DNA from: Mansonella perstans
Lineage: Eukaryota; Nematoda; Chromadorea; Rhabditida; Onchocercidae
Direction: 5' to 3'
Assembly (NCBI GenBank): GCA_037074765.1
Contig: JBAMDO010000017.1
Span: forward strand, 389,264 to 453,263
Length of the DNA: 64,000 nucleotides
In this document: positions 11,701 through 23,481 of the stretch, piece by piece
How the letters are laid out: each line of letters begins with the position of its first letter
Position numbering within the stretch: position 1 is the stretch's first letter
Notes under the pieces: model-generated
Told to the model about the DNA's origin: nothing
Database searches by the model: none
The model's input: the letters and a program-made list of their open reading frames with translations, nothing else
Translations under genes and position numbers: made by a program

Positions 11701-13962
11701 TAAAAACTACAAGAAGTTTAATAGTTAGAATAAAATCTGTTTAGGTTTTCAATTCTTTCTTTTTGCAATGTAGTTGAACATGAAATCTATCTGAATATTA
11801 TGAAAATTAGAATAATGCAAATATTACTTCAATTCCATATAGTTTGCAGTATATGGTCATAGCAAATTCTTCGAAGCGATAGTAAGACTTATTTTTGATA
11901 GATAACACATAGTTTTATTAAAAAGTAATAAGAATTCTCATATATCTTGAGATTTAATCTTCTGTATATTTCATCTCATTACAGATATGCGATGTAAATG
12001 GTGTATTAATTAGTGAACGAAATGTTTATAGTAACCAATATCCGGATGTAAAAATTATGTTGGGTTATGTGAAACATGGACAATATACTCTTGTTGGTAG
12101 CCGTATAAAATTTAATGCCTATTACAATGCTCCATTACAATTTTATGTAGTTCGGTCGTATCGTCGTTTAAAGAAACAGTCGTTTACAGCAAAGCCATTC
12201 GATTACGCATCATCGTTTTTGGTTATTTTTCTTTTTTTTAAACATCTTTCATAAAAACCCATAGTTGAACACCGATAAAAATTACTGACACATCGTAATA
12301 GAAGGCATATATCGATCAATATTTTTCTCTAAGCTTGTTATATTCCGCAAAGTTGATATTTTCATTAGATTTTCTGGACGTATTCATGATAAATGGCATG
12401 AATTTACAGCAGATCTCCGTTGTGAATCTACGCTTCATGAATAAAATAAAATTAACTCGAATTATTATTCCGTTAATTTTATCATTTTAGTTAGAGGTTA
12501 ACGCTAGTTGGGAACCAGATTTGCCAATGGGATATTTGCGTTCTGAAAATAAGGATCTGGGATTGATCCATGATCCAGATGGACTACTGCTACCTGTATT
12601 ATTAGGTAAAAATCCAAATGCACTGATCTGTATACATGTGGCATATACAGGTCCTAATCGTTTAAGTTGTTTTGCAGTAAAAGACATATCAGCAAAGGAA
12701 GCAAATGTTGCTGTCAATAGTGGCTGTGTAAGAGATTATTTTTTTTTTTTTTTACTTTTTTCTCGTTTTCCAATTTACAAATAAAAAATGTTAAAGTTTC
12801 TCAAAGGGTATAATATTACAGATTATTTCAAATTTCTCAAACTGTTAAAGTTTTCAAGGTTTCCTATTGCAGTTATTTGGGAGCACGAAATTAATGAATA
12901 ATTGCAATAACCTGTAATATTGTATCCTTATTACACCATAATATGCTTCTTAGCAAGGATCACTCAATAAATTAACAACTAATAAAATGCATTACACAGT
13001 AACTTTATATAGATTAATAATTTAGACTACGTTAAAACTTCCTCGTAATGTAATTTTAGATGGAGCTGTCGGATGATGGCTTGGTTTTGGATGACGGCTC
13101 TCTTTTAGCATCCCAATGTTTGAAAATTCGCTTCGATGGTAGTTCGCACGAAGAATGTGACAAGCTTATTCCTGGGACATGGGTCAAGTTCACAGCATGG
13201 AGTCCTGCTAACATGCCGGATTTCAGAATCAAAACTTGGAAACTTACAGATAATCCACATTTAATGAAGATTCATGCAGTTCCTACATGCGATGGTTATG
13301 CGGTAAGTACACATCCCTCCCTTTGATGCCCTGTGAAGCGTTAAATTAAAAAGAATGCTTTTGATTTCATTTAATCTACCTTTTATTACACCATATAGAG
13401 CTGTGTTAGATATATTGTGCGTAATTTGGATTTGAGTGAAGGACTGGATAAATCTAAAGATTTGTATAACAACTTTTTTGCTTACATTTGCCTGCGTTAT
13501 AGTTTTTTGAATGCTTAAGAATTTTTCAATTTTAGTTTAAAACATGTGGCTTTTATGAAGAAAAGCTAAGCGCCATCCGATCAACCGTATTCGGTTTTAT
13601 TGAAATACCGCACGAAAAACGACCGCTGATAAACTCAAAAAATAAAGATATAATGACTGTCTGGGTACGAGAAGATAAAAGGAATAAAACAACACGTTTT
13701 GTGTTTCATTCGATTGAAATGCCGCAGCCTATCGTAAGTTCACTTACAGAGTTGGATTTAAAAAAAAAAATAAAAAAATTTTATATCTACAACTATAGAA
13801 ATTTTATATTTACAATTATTTATATTTATCATTTAAAAAAAATAAATGCCTCATTAAATGGTCTTGCTACTTAATTAAATAGTTAAGTGGTTGCCAAAAC
13901 CGGATAACTCTGGTACAATGTCGGGGCGCAAGATCACTTGCAGACGACTTGATTACCGGTGA
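8783..13962 (+). CDS. Uncharacterised 544-residue protein, ten exons
   Basis: Ten exons join in phase: 8783-8947, 9357-9491, 9827-9954, 10170-10281, 10687-10791, 11985-12221, 12491-12727, 13060-13302, 13536-13733 and 13888-13962 (stop TGA). Donors and acceptors are mostly consensus (gtaag; tttag or cag); the exon-1 donor (AAA|gtggtt) is weak. I recognise no catalytic motif, signal peptide or TM segment. The product is rich in alternating hydrophobic/polar strands and scattered Cys, with an acidic patch (GSDDDESDSD) encoded at the end of exon 5 and a basic tail (GRKITCRRLDYR). Two segments of similar texture (exons 2-4 and 7-9) suggest repeated beta-rich modules, perhaps OB-like; this is only an impression. 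It is probably intracellular. It is divergent from PLPPR and convergent with the GPS2-like gene. Confidence 0.85.
9065..9185. repeat. AGATGAATT..AATTTTTCTT short tandem repeat in intron 1
   Basis: Units of TAGATGAATTA(C/T)C(C/T)(A/T)A(G)TGAATTTTTCTT separated by T runs recur about four times inside intron 1 of the 8783 gene. Confidence 0.7.
11543..11670. repeat. 43-base tandem repeat in intron 5
   Basis: ATTAGAGACAAAGTTGAGAA recurs at 11543, 11586 and 11629 (exact 43-base period). A shortened unit at 11648 follows (period about 19). Copies are near identical, so the expansion is recent. Confidence 0.9.
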
Positions 13963-15490
13963 AGCTGTTGTAAGCAGTAGAGCAGCCTCCATACTACGAT
14001 CTGTTGAGATTTATCCTTTGATTGGACGATTTGTTTTTTTCTTGATTTTTCATATATACTATAAGATGGTTTTGGTATATTATTGCTGGCTATGACAAAA
14101 ATGCTTATCATGCTTATCTTATCAAGTTTATCGGAAAAACGAGCAACAAAACAAAAAGAAAAAAGAAATACAACTTTACAATTTGACTGAGGATATGTGA
14201 AATAGTTCCCTGGAGTGATTTTCTGAATTTTCTGGGGCAATATTCTGGACATTTTATAACCTTTCCATCTTTTAAAATGTGAAATTATCTTCAGTAATCA
14301 TTTCTTGAATTTCAATTCTCTACTAGGTTTTCTGTAATTAATTCAATATTTTTCAAAATACCAACAAACAATACCATGTGTTTGGCCAGAAGAGCGAAAC
14401 TCTCAAATAACTCATTAACGGGAACCAAATATCTGCTATTTGTATTGATTATTCAACTATTTCACTCTTCCTTTCTCAGTACCATGTTGAAATGTCATAT
14501 TGCTATATAAAAGGAATAGATTAACTGGTATTATAGTTGCCGAAAGAATTTATGTAAAATAATTTTGAACAAATGTTGTTGAAATTTCTATGGAATATGA
14601 TGAATTGTAAGTCAGGAATGAATCGCAGAGTCAGGATCGAAAATCGAACATTACATTCAGTGCAAGCATAACCTATGCATTACTTTTAAATTGGCAAAAA
14701 AAAAGAAATCTAAGCCTACTCAATAATCTTTTTTTACAAAAAAATCAGTTAAAACTTTGCTAACATTTATTTATCAGTACATCTTTTAACAACAAGCATG
14801 ATAACTTGTGTGAGCTTATTAGATATATATGTCTATATCAACTGTTAGTCGCAAATTTTAATATACTGTTCAACCAAGTCAACAAGGCAAACAGGTTACA
14901 AAGCTAGTTGGTTAGCTGAAATTAGCTTCGTTTAGCAATACAGAAAATGTTATGCAGTATTACAAGACAAATAATTTATTTGATTCTTCACTAATGTGAG
15001 GATAAAATTATAAACATTAAAATTCATATCATTTAAAGGCAGATTTAGCTGGAATAATTCAATTTAAAACAATAACGATAACAGAATTTATCACAACTCA
15101 AATTACTACATGATTTCTTGATTTCGTTCAGAATTTTTCTACACTGTCTCGTTATCCAAAAATGAAAGATTTCAAAAAAATGGAAGAAAATAACACTGTC
15201 TCGTTATTCAAAATTAAATCAAATGGAAGGTTTCAGTAATTTTCAAAGAGTATTTCTCAAAAAAAAAAAAAAAAAAGAAAAAAACTTGCATAGCACAAAG
15301 AGTTTAATAAAGATCTATCATTACTTCATCTTCCTATCATTTATTGATCAAGTTTGATTTTTTCAAACTTTTCCAGATCCAGATTCTATTTATCTGAAAT
15401 AGAAGAAAAATAACTCTCAATGACCTAATATTCATACCATTTCTTTAATCATAAGAAAATGATGTCGTAAGAGACCTCCATACAGCTCGC
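13963..15490. other. Convergent intergenic spacer
   Basis: 1.5 kb of AT-rich DNA between the 3' ends of the 8783 gene and the GPS2-like gene. I see no convincing exon or RNA. The open frame at 13953-14252 on the minus strand has no codon bias or splice support. Confidence 0.5.
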
Positions 15491-16982
15491 TCAACTCAAA
15501 TCGGAATATGCGTTCGTGACTGCAGTACCAGCATTCTGCAAATCATCCAAATAATTGTCTTATAGAAACTGATCCTACATTGGTATCCTTTTCCTTAAAC
15601 AAGCCCTAACCGATAAAATATGAACACTCTTTAGATATACAACCTGCCCTGATATTCCTGCATGTTGTGAAATCTAAGGAATTCGCATTACAGTAAAGTT
15701 CCAATATTTCAAAAAATAAAACATCATACTGAAAAATAATGCTACCACTGAAAAAACCGATTACTTCGTTCAAACCTTATTCCGAATTTGAGGCTGAATT
15801 AATTGACTATAAAAAACAGTTTGATTTTGAGTTCGATCTTTCGACTTCGCAACCACTTCTTTAAGTTCCGCAAATAATTTACTTCTTGCTTCATTTAATT
15901 CAGCCTTCCGCGCATTCAGGTATTGAATCTGAAAATCATAATAAATTTTAATATCGAATGTTGTGATATTTTGTAATGCATTTTTGAATATATTTAAATA
16001 TTATGTAGAGCTTAGCAAATGCTCGTGTTAATGAATTCAGCACTATGTGCCAGCTTTGCTGTAAGTCTGTTTCCAAAAAACAAGAAGTCAAATTGGGGAT
16101 TTAAGGCATCGATTAGTTTACTTTTTTTTCACACCCGCTGATTTCCTCCTTGTACCAAGCATGTTTCTCTTCCACATTTTTACGCTCTTCAGCACGTGCT
16201 GCACGAGCTGCGCGATCTGTAATAACTTCAGATAATTAAACATTGTCTATTAACAAAAATCATAGTTTGGTAATCACAATATAAAGGAGGAAGATAAAAA
16301 TGAAAAAAACCAATTAATGGGTTGATGAGATATTAATTATACAACACTTTGTTTTGATTACTTATCCCTGATGTGAAATAAACGAAGTAATCAAACAGAT
16401 AGCAGAATTAAATCAGAATCGATCAAATAAACATTAACAACTGAATCGATGACAGAGAGATTCATGATCATTGGTAAAGTTTTTAGTAGACAAATGATCC
16501 ATTAATGGAAATGTAAATAATAAAATGAACATTAATGGAAATAAAATAAAAAGAAAAAACAATGAACACTTTCCAGCATGTCTTATCACTTTTGATTACT
16601 TATCACTGGTGTACGATAAATAAATAAAGTAATCAAAAAGGTAATGATTGATTCAGAATCGATCAACTGAAGAATAAATTACATTGCATTGATAAAATAA
16701 AAATTTTCACTTTGTATCTGAATCAAATCAAATTTTTCTTTGATCTAAAAAAATTTTAAATACAAAACCTCTTTCCTCTTCTTTACGTCGAGTCATAATC
16801 TGATCGAGTATTTTGCGGCGTACAGCATCTGTTGGTGGTAATAATGGTTTCCAACCAACGGGTAATGTTTTTCCTATTCCACGTCTTCGTGATAAAAATT
16901 CTGCGATACGATTATCAGTGACTGATGAAGAAACTGCTGTTGTTACTGCTACTGGTACGGTTGTTGCTACGTTATCAGGCAT
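15491..16982 (-). CDS. GPS2: GPS2-like co-repressor subunit
   Basis: Four in-phase exons: 16769-16982 (ATG), 16122-16216, 15776-15928 and 15491-15535 (stop TGA). They encode 168 residues. A Thr/Val/Ser-rich start is followed by a basic segment (LSRRRGIGK), then about 75 residues of charged heptad-like helix running from QIMTRRKEEER through KNVEEKHAWYKEEI to ELKEVVAKSK. The order (an IM..RRKEEE start, then a K..I..LNARKAEL..LF.ELKEV helix) parallels the N-terminal coiled coil of GPS2, which binds NCOR/SMRT and TBL1. The protein is much shorter than human GPS2 (about 330 residues) and lacks the long Pro/Gln-rich tail. Assignment rests on this helix alone; another nuclear coiled-coil protein remains possible. 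The gene is head-to-head with ASCC1. Intron 1 holds a duplicated hairpin element. Confidence 0.6.
16352..16638. repeat. Two copies of a hairpin element (TTTTGATTACTT terminal inverted repeats)
   Basis: Copy 1 has TTTTGATTACTT at 16352-16363 and AAGTAATCAAA at 16385-16395. Copy 2 has TTTTGATTACTT at 16590-16601 and AAGTAATCAAAA at 16627-16638. Both interiors begin ATC-CTG-TGT and both are followed by a GAATCGATCAA block. They could be a tiny MITE-like element or a duplicated intronic hairpin. Confidence 0.75.
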
Positions 16983-17524
16983 TCATAAAAGTGCAAAATA
17001 TAATTTCTGAAATATTTTCATCATTTTCAGATAAATAATTAATTATTTCAGATAATTAATTATACATTGTTTTCAGATAATTAATTAATGTGAAATCTGA
17101 AAAAGCAGAAAAAAATCTCCAGGTTACATCTGCATATATTATTAAAAATTTAAACATATCGAATGTCATTAATTAATCAGCCTAATTAGTTATCTCTAAA
17201 ATTAAGCTAATTAATATTTACCTGGAAATGATGAAAATATTTCAAAAGTGCAATTAATTATATGTCAAAAATATTGAAGGAAAAAAAGACACAATTAATT
17301 TAAATTAATTGTACTTATTTTGTGAACCACTTTTAATTTGGCAAATTCAATGCAATCAATTTTGAAATTTTAATTTAATTTGTAAACTTTTATTTTAAAT
17401 CCGCCAATAAACGATATGGAAAAGTCATGAAAAATCCTCGAATGTAAAAAGTGATACAAAAACGGAATTCCGAAGAATCATTTAAGTGTCATAGAAGCAT
17501 AGACAGAAAAAGACGGCCCATGCT

Positions 17525-17825
17525 ATGACCGTTATGGCCACGGTTGTGGCCCCTAACCATTTAATATTTCGAAGGCGTGAAACTTGTGCGAAATGGTAAT
17601 TCTGGGGCACGTATGCACGTAAAGGGTATATGGAAAAATCCGGAAATTTGTATAAGAAGGTAAAACACGGAAGTCATGCGTCAATCGTGAATGATCACGT
17701 GAATGATCACATTTTTAATTTTGCTAAAATGCCAATTTAGTAAAGTTTATATACTTCTTTCTCTTTTTCTCTTTTTTTGCAGGATACATAGCATAATATA
17801 CGTCAAATTTCTATTTTCGAATTGA
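17525..17825 (+). CDS. Possible two-exon 37-codon small ORF upstream of ASCC1
   Basis: ATG at 17525 opens 17525-17595, which ends at a donor (ATG|gtaatt). It joins in phase to 17783-17825 after a strong acceptor (tttttttgcag) and ends in TGA. The first exon is clearly GC-richer than its surroundings. It may be an upstream ORF in the 5' leader of ASCC1, a separate micro-protein gene, or chance. No homology is recognised. Confidence 0.25.
17687..17710. promoter_or_regulatory. Tandem 12-mer GTGAATGATCAC x2 containing TCACGTGA E-box
   Basis: Two perfect head-to-tail copies, 17687-17698 and 17699-17710. The junction creates TCACGTGA (17695-17702), a palindromic E-box of the kind bound by bHLH factors of the TFEB/HLH-30 and MYC/MAX type. 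It sits about 550 bases upstream of the ASCC1 ATG. Function is inferred. Confidence 0.4.
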
Positions 17826-18258
17826 TGCGTTTATTCGGAACAATAATAAAATTGTCCAAACATTTCCAATTACTATTTCTTGGATCATTTCCACAAAGTA
17901 TCACGGTACTTTTGATTCTTTTTTTTTCGTATTAATTAATTGGCAAATTCATTAATGAGAATTGCTGTCGGAGAAATGAGAATCTAAAAATCGAAAAAAA
18001 GAAAGAAAAAAGTGAAAAATATTTTTGCATAGCATTATGCTAAATCGTAACTGTACTAATAATGTATATCAGATGTTTTGATAATTTACGGTGGTAATTG
18101 TTTGAGATTTGAGACTGACTAGCAACAAGACGATAAAACAAATTGAATTGAATTAAATTAAATTTTTTGAATTGATTGATTGAAATGAGAAATTAAAATT
18201 CTGTAAAAGCAAGTAGAAAATAATATAATTTGCAGATAGTTTGCCGATTATTTCACCT

Positions 18259-21200
18259 ATGAACTTTCCATTATTCGTCCCAACATATGAAATTGATGGT
18301 CGCATTTATAGGCGTAATATTCAAGGAATAAGAAGGTTGAAAAAAAATTTATATTAACATTAATTTGGCAAATTTTAACTGTGATATCTTATATAGTTCA
18401 TGAGTTTTTTTCTTAAGCATGTATTCTCTTCTTTTATTTGTTTAACACTAGATGGTACCATTATTGCATGCAGAGAATATATAATTAATAAAATAATGAG
18501 TTAAATAAAACAATAAAATTAAGGAGTTCGTTACTTCGGTATATTATATTTTAAATATTAGCTCATGTAATACCTGGTTACAGACATATGGAATTCTTGG
18601 ATTGATCTAAAGACTTAACTATAATGGAGTTTTAGGTATTCATATACGTACCTTATCAAATTCAGAAATTTATCAAAATTGATTAGTTGTAAAAAAGTTT
18701 ACGAACTTTTCATGTATCATTTATATCTGTCATGCTTCACAAAAATTCTTGGTATAATTGTGTGATAGAAAGTTTGACTTATTCTGTTATCCCATCCTAT
18801 TACTTTTTATTTACTTTATGAGGCAAAAAGGAAGAGAATTAGTGCTTATCAAAGTTATACAAAGTTTTCATCCTTTTCAGTTCTTCTCCTTTTTTCTTTT
18901 ATTTACTGATTCTGTTTTTTCCCTGTTCGTTAGTTCTACTGCTAACTGATAATCCCATTTTCCTGATGCAAATTATTAACAGTTTCATTAGCGTATTTTT
19001 TTTCCAGTAATTAATAGAATTTCAACCTATTAAATTTTTATATTCCACACTTGAGAATAATTCTGGAAAATTAGTTTGTTGAATTACTTAAAATTTTCTG
19101 TGGCTTTTTAGAAATGAATATGAGTTAAATTTTGGAACCAATGATACAGCTGATTTATACGGTGAAAGCGATTCATACGATTCAGCTGGTTTGTTACACA
19201 AATAATTGACTTTCTTTCTGGTAAATAATATATGCGCTGTTGAAATTCCAAGTGAAAAACGGTGATTGAAATGGCCACTTCAGTATGTCAAAGTTACAAA
19301 TGTTGAAGATGCTGATGGTATATAAGTTATTATAGTACAGTAAATATCGGCTATTCTAACTCAGCAGCAAGATTAAAGTTAGACTTAGAGTGCTAGTCTT
19401 ATTCGATTATTATTAGGTTTAGATAAATACCTGGTATTCAGAATTGGTGAATATTTCAAAGTAATATTTTATAGTATATTTTTTTATATTTTTTATTTCA
19501 GCTAGATTTTGAATATTATCGCTTGACTTCGTTAAACAATATTTATGTTTTGAGTTAAAACAAATGTAAAGAAGTATTGCAGTGAATACATCAAACAATT
19601 CTGATGAGACTAGAACAATGACAAGTGAATCAAGTGATCTCTTAACAACAGACGTGACTGATGAAACAGATGAAGATCATTTGGAGCGGAACGAAGATTT
19701 TGTTGTAAATTACAATAAAAATACTAAGAAATGGGCAGCCAAGTAATTTGCTTATTTGTATTGCTCGTACAACATTGATATCAAAGATATCGGTAGCGAA
19801 AATAACTGAAATAATATGGACTGAGAGATTACCTTTATATTCTTATTGAGAATCCCTGACAGTAGTCCTGATGATCTTTAATTTACTTATTTTCAGTTCC
19901 ATGTTCTTTTGCTTATATTTGATTTTATATTATTTTATCCAGTTTTATGTTATTAGTGATTGGCAAATTGAATTTTTTTTTCTTTTTTGAGAATTAATAT
20001 TCCTGCTTCTCTGCGCCGTTTTGTAATTGGACCGAAGGGATCTATGAAGAGGAAAATTGAAGAGGAGACGAGCTGCCGTTTAAATTTTCCGACGAAGAAA
20101 AAAAAGAAGCATCCTGTTGGTATGTAGCTCTTTTTGTTGTTTTTTTTTTTTTTTTTTATACCAGTTTTTCTGCAAAATGTATTCTTGAGACTTTTTATGA
20201 ACTTATAGTTTCCCAATTTCTGTACTATTTTAAATATTGTTGAAAGAACATAGATAACATTTTGTAATGTAACATTTACATTTTGATATGTTGCACTGAT
20301 TTAGGCTATGCGTTCAAATTTTTTTTTTACGTCACTAACGAAATTCACATATGAACCCTTCGCACTTCAGATCAAATTTATACACATAAATAAACAAGTA
20401 GCAGTGATTAGCTCTCGTATATTGCTTAATCTTTGTTATTTCTACGTAACATGTAAGACAATTATTATCTTATTTTTTTGAAATGTTGCTGAAGGCATTT
20501 TATCTTCTATGATTCTTTCTTTTCGTTTATTTTTTGTTTTTGTTTTTATAGAAATCATTTCAATGACATCGGAGGAAAGTGTAATGCGTTGTCGTGATCG
20601 AATACAGCTAATAATTCACGAAGCACGTGATAGAGCCTCTTATACGCATTTTGTTTCAATTCCTATGACACATGAAATTATTAAAGACAATTTTCTCAAA
20701 TTTATGAATACAGTTATAAATGATGAGGAATTATCGGTAAACATTTTATTTCTCAATTTTCTAACAACATCCCGTTTTTTTATTCTTTTTTTTTCTTCCA
20801 ACACTTTCAATATTTGCAGAAATATATATGTCCTTTGCATTCAAATTATTTCGTTACGGTAGTAGATGTTTATGTGGTGAGAAGAGACTTGTAAGTGTTT
20901 GGAAATTTATTGTATGCATTATCCTCTAAAATTTTTATTATTATATGTCATTCTGTTAAGATTTTTCAGCATTTTTAAGGATCTTTGCAGGATTCATGTA
21001 AAGAAGAAGCGGTTTTTCAAGATTCGAGAAAATTACATTTAACGATAACAATGCTATCATTGTTGGACAGTGCTGAAGAGAAATCAGTACTGAATTCGCT
21101 AGAAACAGTAATTAATACATGTGTAAGGTAGATATTTCATTTAATTTCTTTTATGTGTTCTATCGAGTACTACTCTCGATGTATTGTCTGATAAGTACTG

Positions 21201-22463
21201 GCAATCGTTTAGTCTTTCCCAATGTTAATTACTGTTCTGTTTATATCGTTGGTATAAGCTTAGCGAGTAGTCAGTTTGCAAAAAATAAAGAATCTGAAAT
21301 CAAACAAATGTTTAAGTGGAAAGTAGTGTGAAGACTATTCTTTCATCTTAAGTTTTATCTTCAAAAAATATAATCACCAATTAAGTAATCCAATTAATCA
21401 ACTAGTTATTTCGATATTCAGGTTGTAATTTCATTGTAATTTTGTTTACTCACTTAAATGTATGAAATTAGCTTGTTCAGCAAAACTTTATATTTTGGAT
21501 TGTTTTCGATGACTAAATATTTAAGCGAAATCTTGAATGGTAAACCATTGGAAGTGGAAGTTAAAGGACTCGAAATCATGAACGATGATCCCACTCGTGT
21601 TAATGTACTATACGCACTAACCTCATCAGATAAGTGCGTTTTTATTTCAAATTCCATTTCTTAATTATTTTTCCCCTGACGTTTTGTCACTTTTATTACT
21701 TTTTAGACTGGCCGATGTCATGAATGCAATATCAAACGCGATGAGTGATACAGGTTTCGCTCCGCAGCAGAATTCAGTAAAGATACATTTGACTCTTATG
21801 AATACCAGATATATGGTTAGTGTTCCGAGAGATAAAAAATTTCGATTATTTTCATGATATAACATAATTTCATTAAGAATAAAAATGCAGCTTTACAGTG
21901 GGAGAAGAAAAAGAAACGAGAAAGGATGGATGTGGCGAAGTTGCTGGAGAAATATCGAAATTATGAATTTGGAAAAGTCACAGTAACTGAAGTAAGTTTT
22001 TGAAATGCGGTAATTTTAAGATATAAATTCATAACAGTTATGAAAAAGAAAATATCGATGCATTGCTTGTAATTCGGCTGTCTAATACCAAGTACAATGA
22101 AATGTATGCAGTACTCTATAGGTTGTATAAATATACTATTATAGGTTATAAAAATGACCAGTCTTCAGTTGAAAGACTAATTTAAGTACAGAAAGATAAA
22201 AGATTTATTTTAGAACGTATTAGCTTATCAGAGACGTCAACAACAAACAATATACATTGTTTGTTGGTTAGTTAATGAATCCCAAAGTCCATCACTTATC
22301 TTGATTAATAAGTAATATTAAACGATCAGATGTGTTTTGCATGCTTTTCACATTTATCCATCCAAATTTTCAGGTCCATATATCGAATTTAAAAGGATCA
22401 AAAGATGAACACGGATACTATTCTTCAATTGGAAACTTTGAACTGAACAAGATAACGATGTAG
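18259..22463 (+). CDS. ASCC1: ASCC1, activating signal cointegrator 1 complex subunit 1
   Basis: Eleven in-phase exons: 18259-18335, 19112-19188, 19583-19742, 19992-20119, 20552-20736, 20820-20876, 20991-21127, 21481-21633, 21707-21815, 21899-21991 and 22374-22463 (TAG). They encode 421 residues, close to human ASCC1 in length. The N-terminus keeps the EIDGRIYRRN element. A KH domain follows (about residues 105-150, GPKG loop), then a 2H-phosphoesterase-like fold with both HxT motifs: H244-L-T246 and H352-L-T354 (IHLTLMN). The GKPLEVEVKGLEIMNDDP block and the terminal VHISNLKG...GYYSSIGNFEL strand are diagnostic. In animals ASCC1 works with ASCC2/ASCC3 in alkylation-damage responses, transcription coactivation and stalled-ribosome handling. 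Residues 25-105 are acidic and poorly conserved. The gene is head-to-head with the GPS2-like gene and convergent with USP19. Confidence 0.95.
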
Positions 22464-23481
22464 CAATCGTTAACGAGTGCTACACCTGATGCATGATTCT
22501 GATTGAAGAACTTTGAGATCAGTGATAGATTATTTTCGTCTCTCAAATTGCTACCTCAAAATTTCATATTTGATTGTTCGACCGTAAGCTCCTACCGATA
22601 ACCCTTTTGTTTGTTTTTTTTCGCTAAGAACTGCTCTTCTTTGTACTTTTCAATATGAACTGCTCTCCTTTGTACTATTATATTGACAAAATTAGTTGAA
22701 AATACTCAACTAATGCTAATTTTATAATTAGCAGATCCCTTAGAAATTAATAATCACCCTCTCTTTATGTTAATATTTATTTTCTCATTTTAATAAATGC
22801 TAATTCTCTATTTGGATTTATCTTGAGTTTCATTTCTTTTGTTTTTTTAATGATCGCTTTTAGATTCAAAAAAAAAACACTGAAGTATTTAGAAACTTTT
22901 GCCACGATATATTGAAATAAATTTCTTAGTAACTCAAACTTCTGAGTTAAAGCAAATTTAATAACTCAAATTCTTATGAATCTTTTACAAAGCAATAGTG
23001 ATAATATCATAGTTGAATCTTATATAGTGCATGTTTAATGCGTAATACAAATAAAGCATTTGAAAATTGAATAAGTTTCGTTCTTTCAAAGAAATATTTA
23101 GCAGTAATAAATTAAGAAAGAATTTTAAATGATAAAATTAATTGATTAGTTACTTTTAATAACTGCTTGTTACAAATAATTCTTTTACTCTTGCTCGCTC
23201 GCTATTGGAGAAAAAAAAAAATAAAACAGATATAATAAAAAGAGAGCAATGTAGAAGAAAAGAACAAATGCAACCGTTTCAATTGAAAATATATGTAATA
23301 GAAAAATACTTTCATTACAAATGAACTTTCAGTTATTACTGAATATCATAATATCATTATCAAACAGTTACATAAAAGAAAACAATGATTTTCCCGGAAA
23401 GAAGCAGAAGATAATATTATATGGAAGAATTGGATAACGAGGCTTCTTAAAACAGTGTAAAAAGAACACTAAAATTAGGAA
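22464..23481. other. Convergent spacer ASCC1/USP19
   Basis: About 1 kb between two converging 3' ends. It contains AATAAA-like sequences on both strands near the ends (for example around 22791 and 22915) that could serve 3' processing, and no exon that I can support. Confidence 0.5.

Larger units (their letters stand above)
16983..18258. promoter_or_regulatory. Bidirectional promoter region, GPS2-like / ASCC1
   Basis: 1.28 kb separates the two divergent start codons. The part next to GPS2 is rich in TTAATTAAT-like AT palindromes. A locally GC-richer patch at about 17500-17640 and a tandem E-box motif (17687-17710) lie nearer ASCC1. TTTGCAG at 18229-18235, 23 bases before the ASCC1 ATG, is a good acceptor for cis or spliced-leader trans-splicing. 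The promoter role is inferred from gene layout. Confidence 0.5.

Noticed and set aside
19284..19317. Exon-like segment in ASCC1 (YVKVTNVEDAD) between cttcag and gtatat
   Set aside because: Its phase (0 in, 1 out) does not fit the preceding exon (phase 1), while skipping it joins 19188 to 19583 perfectly.
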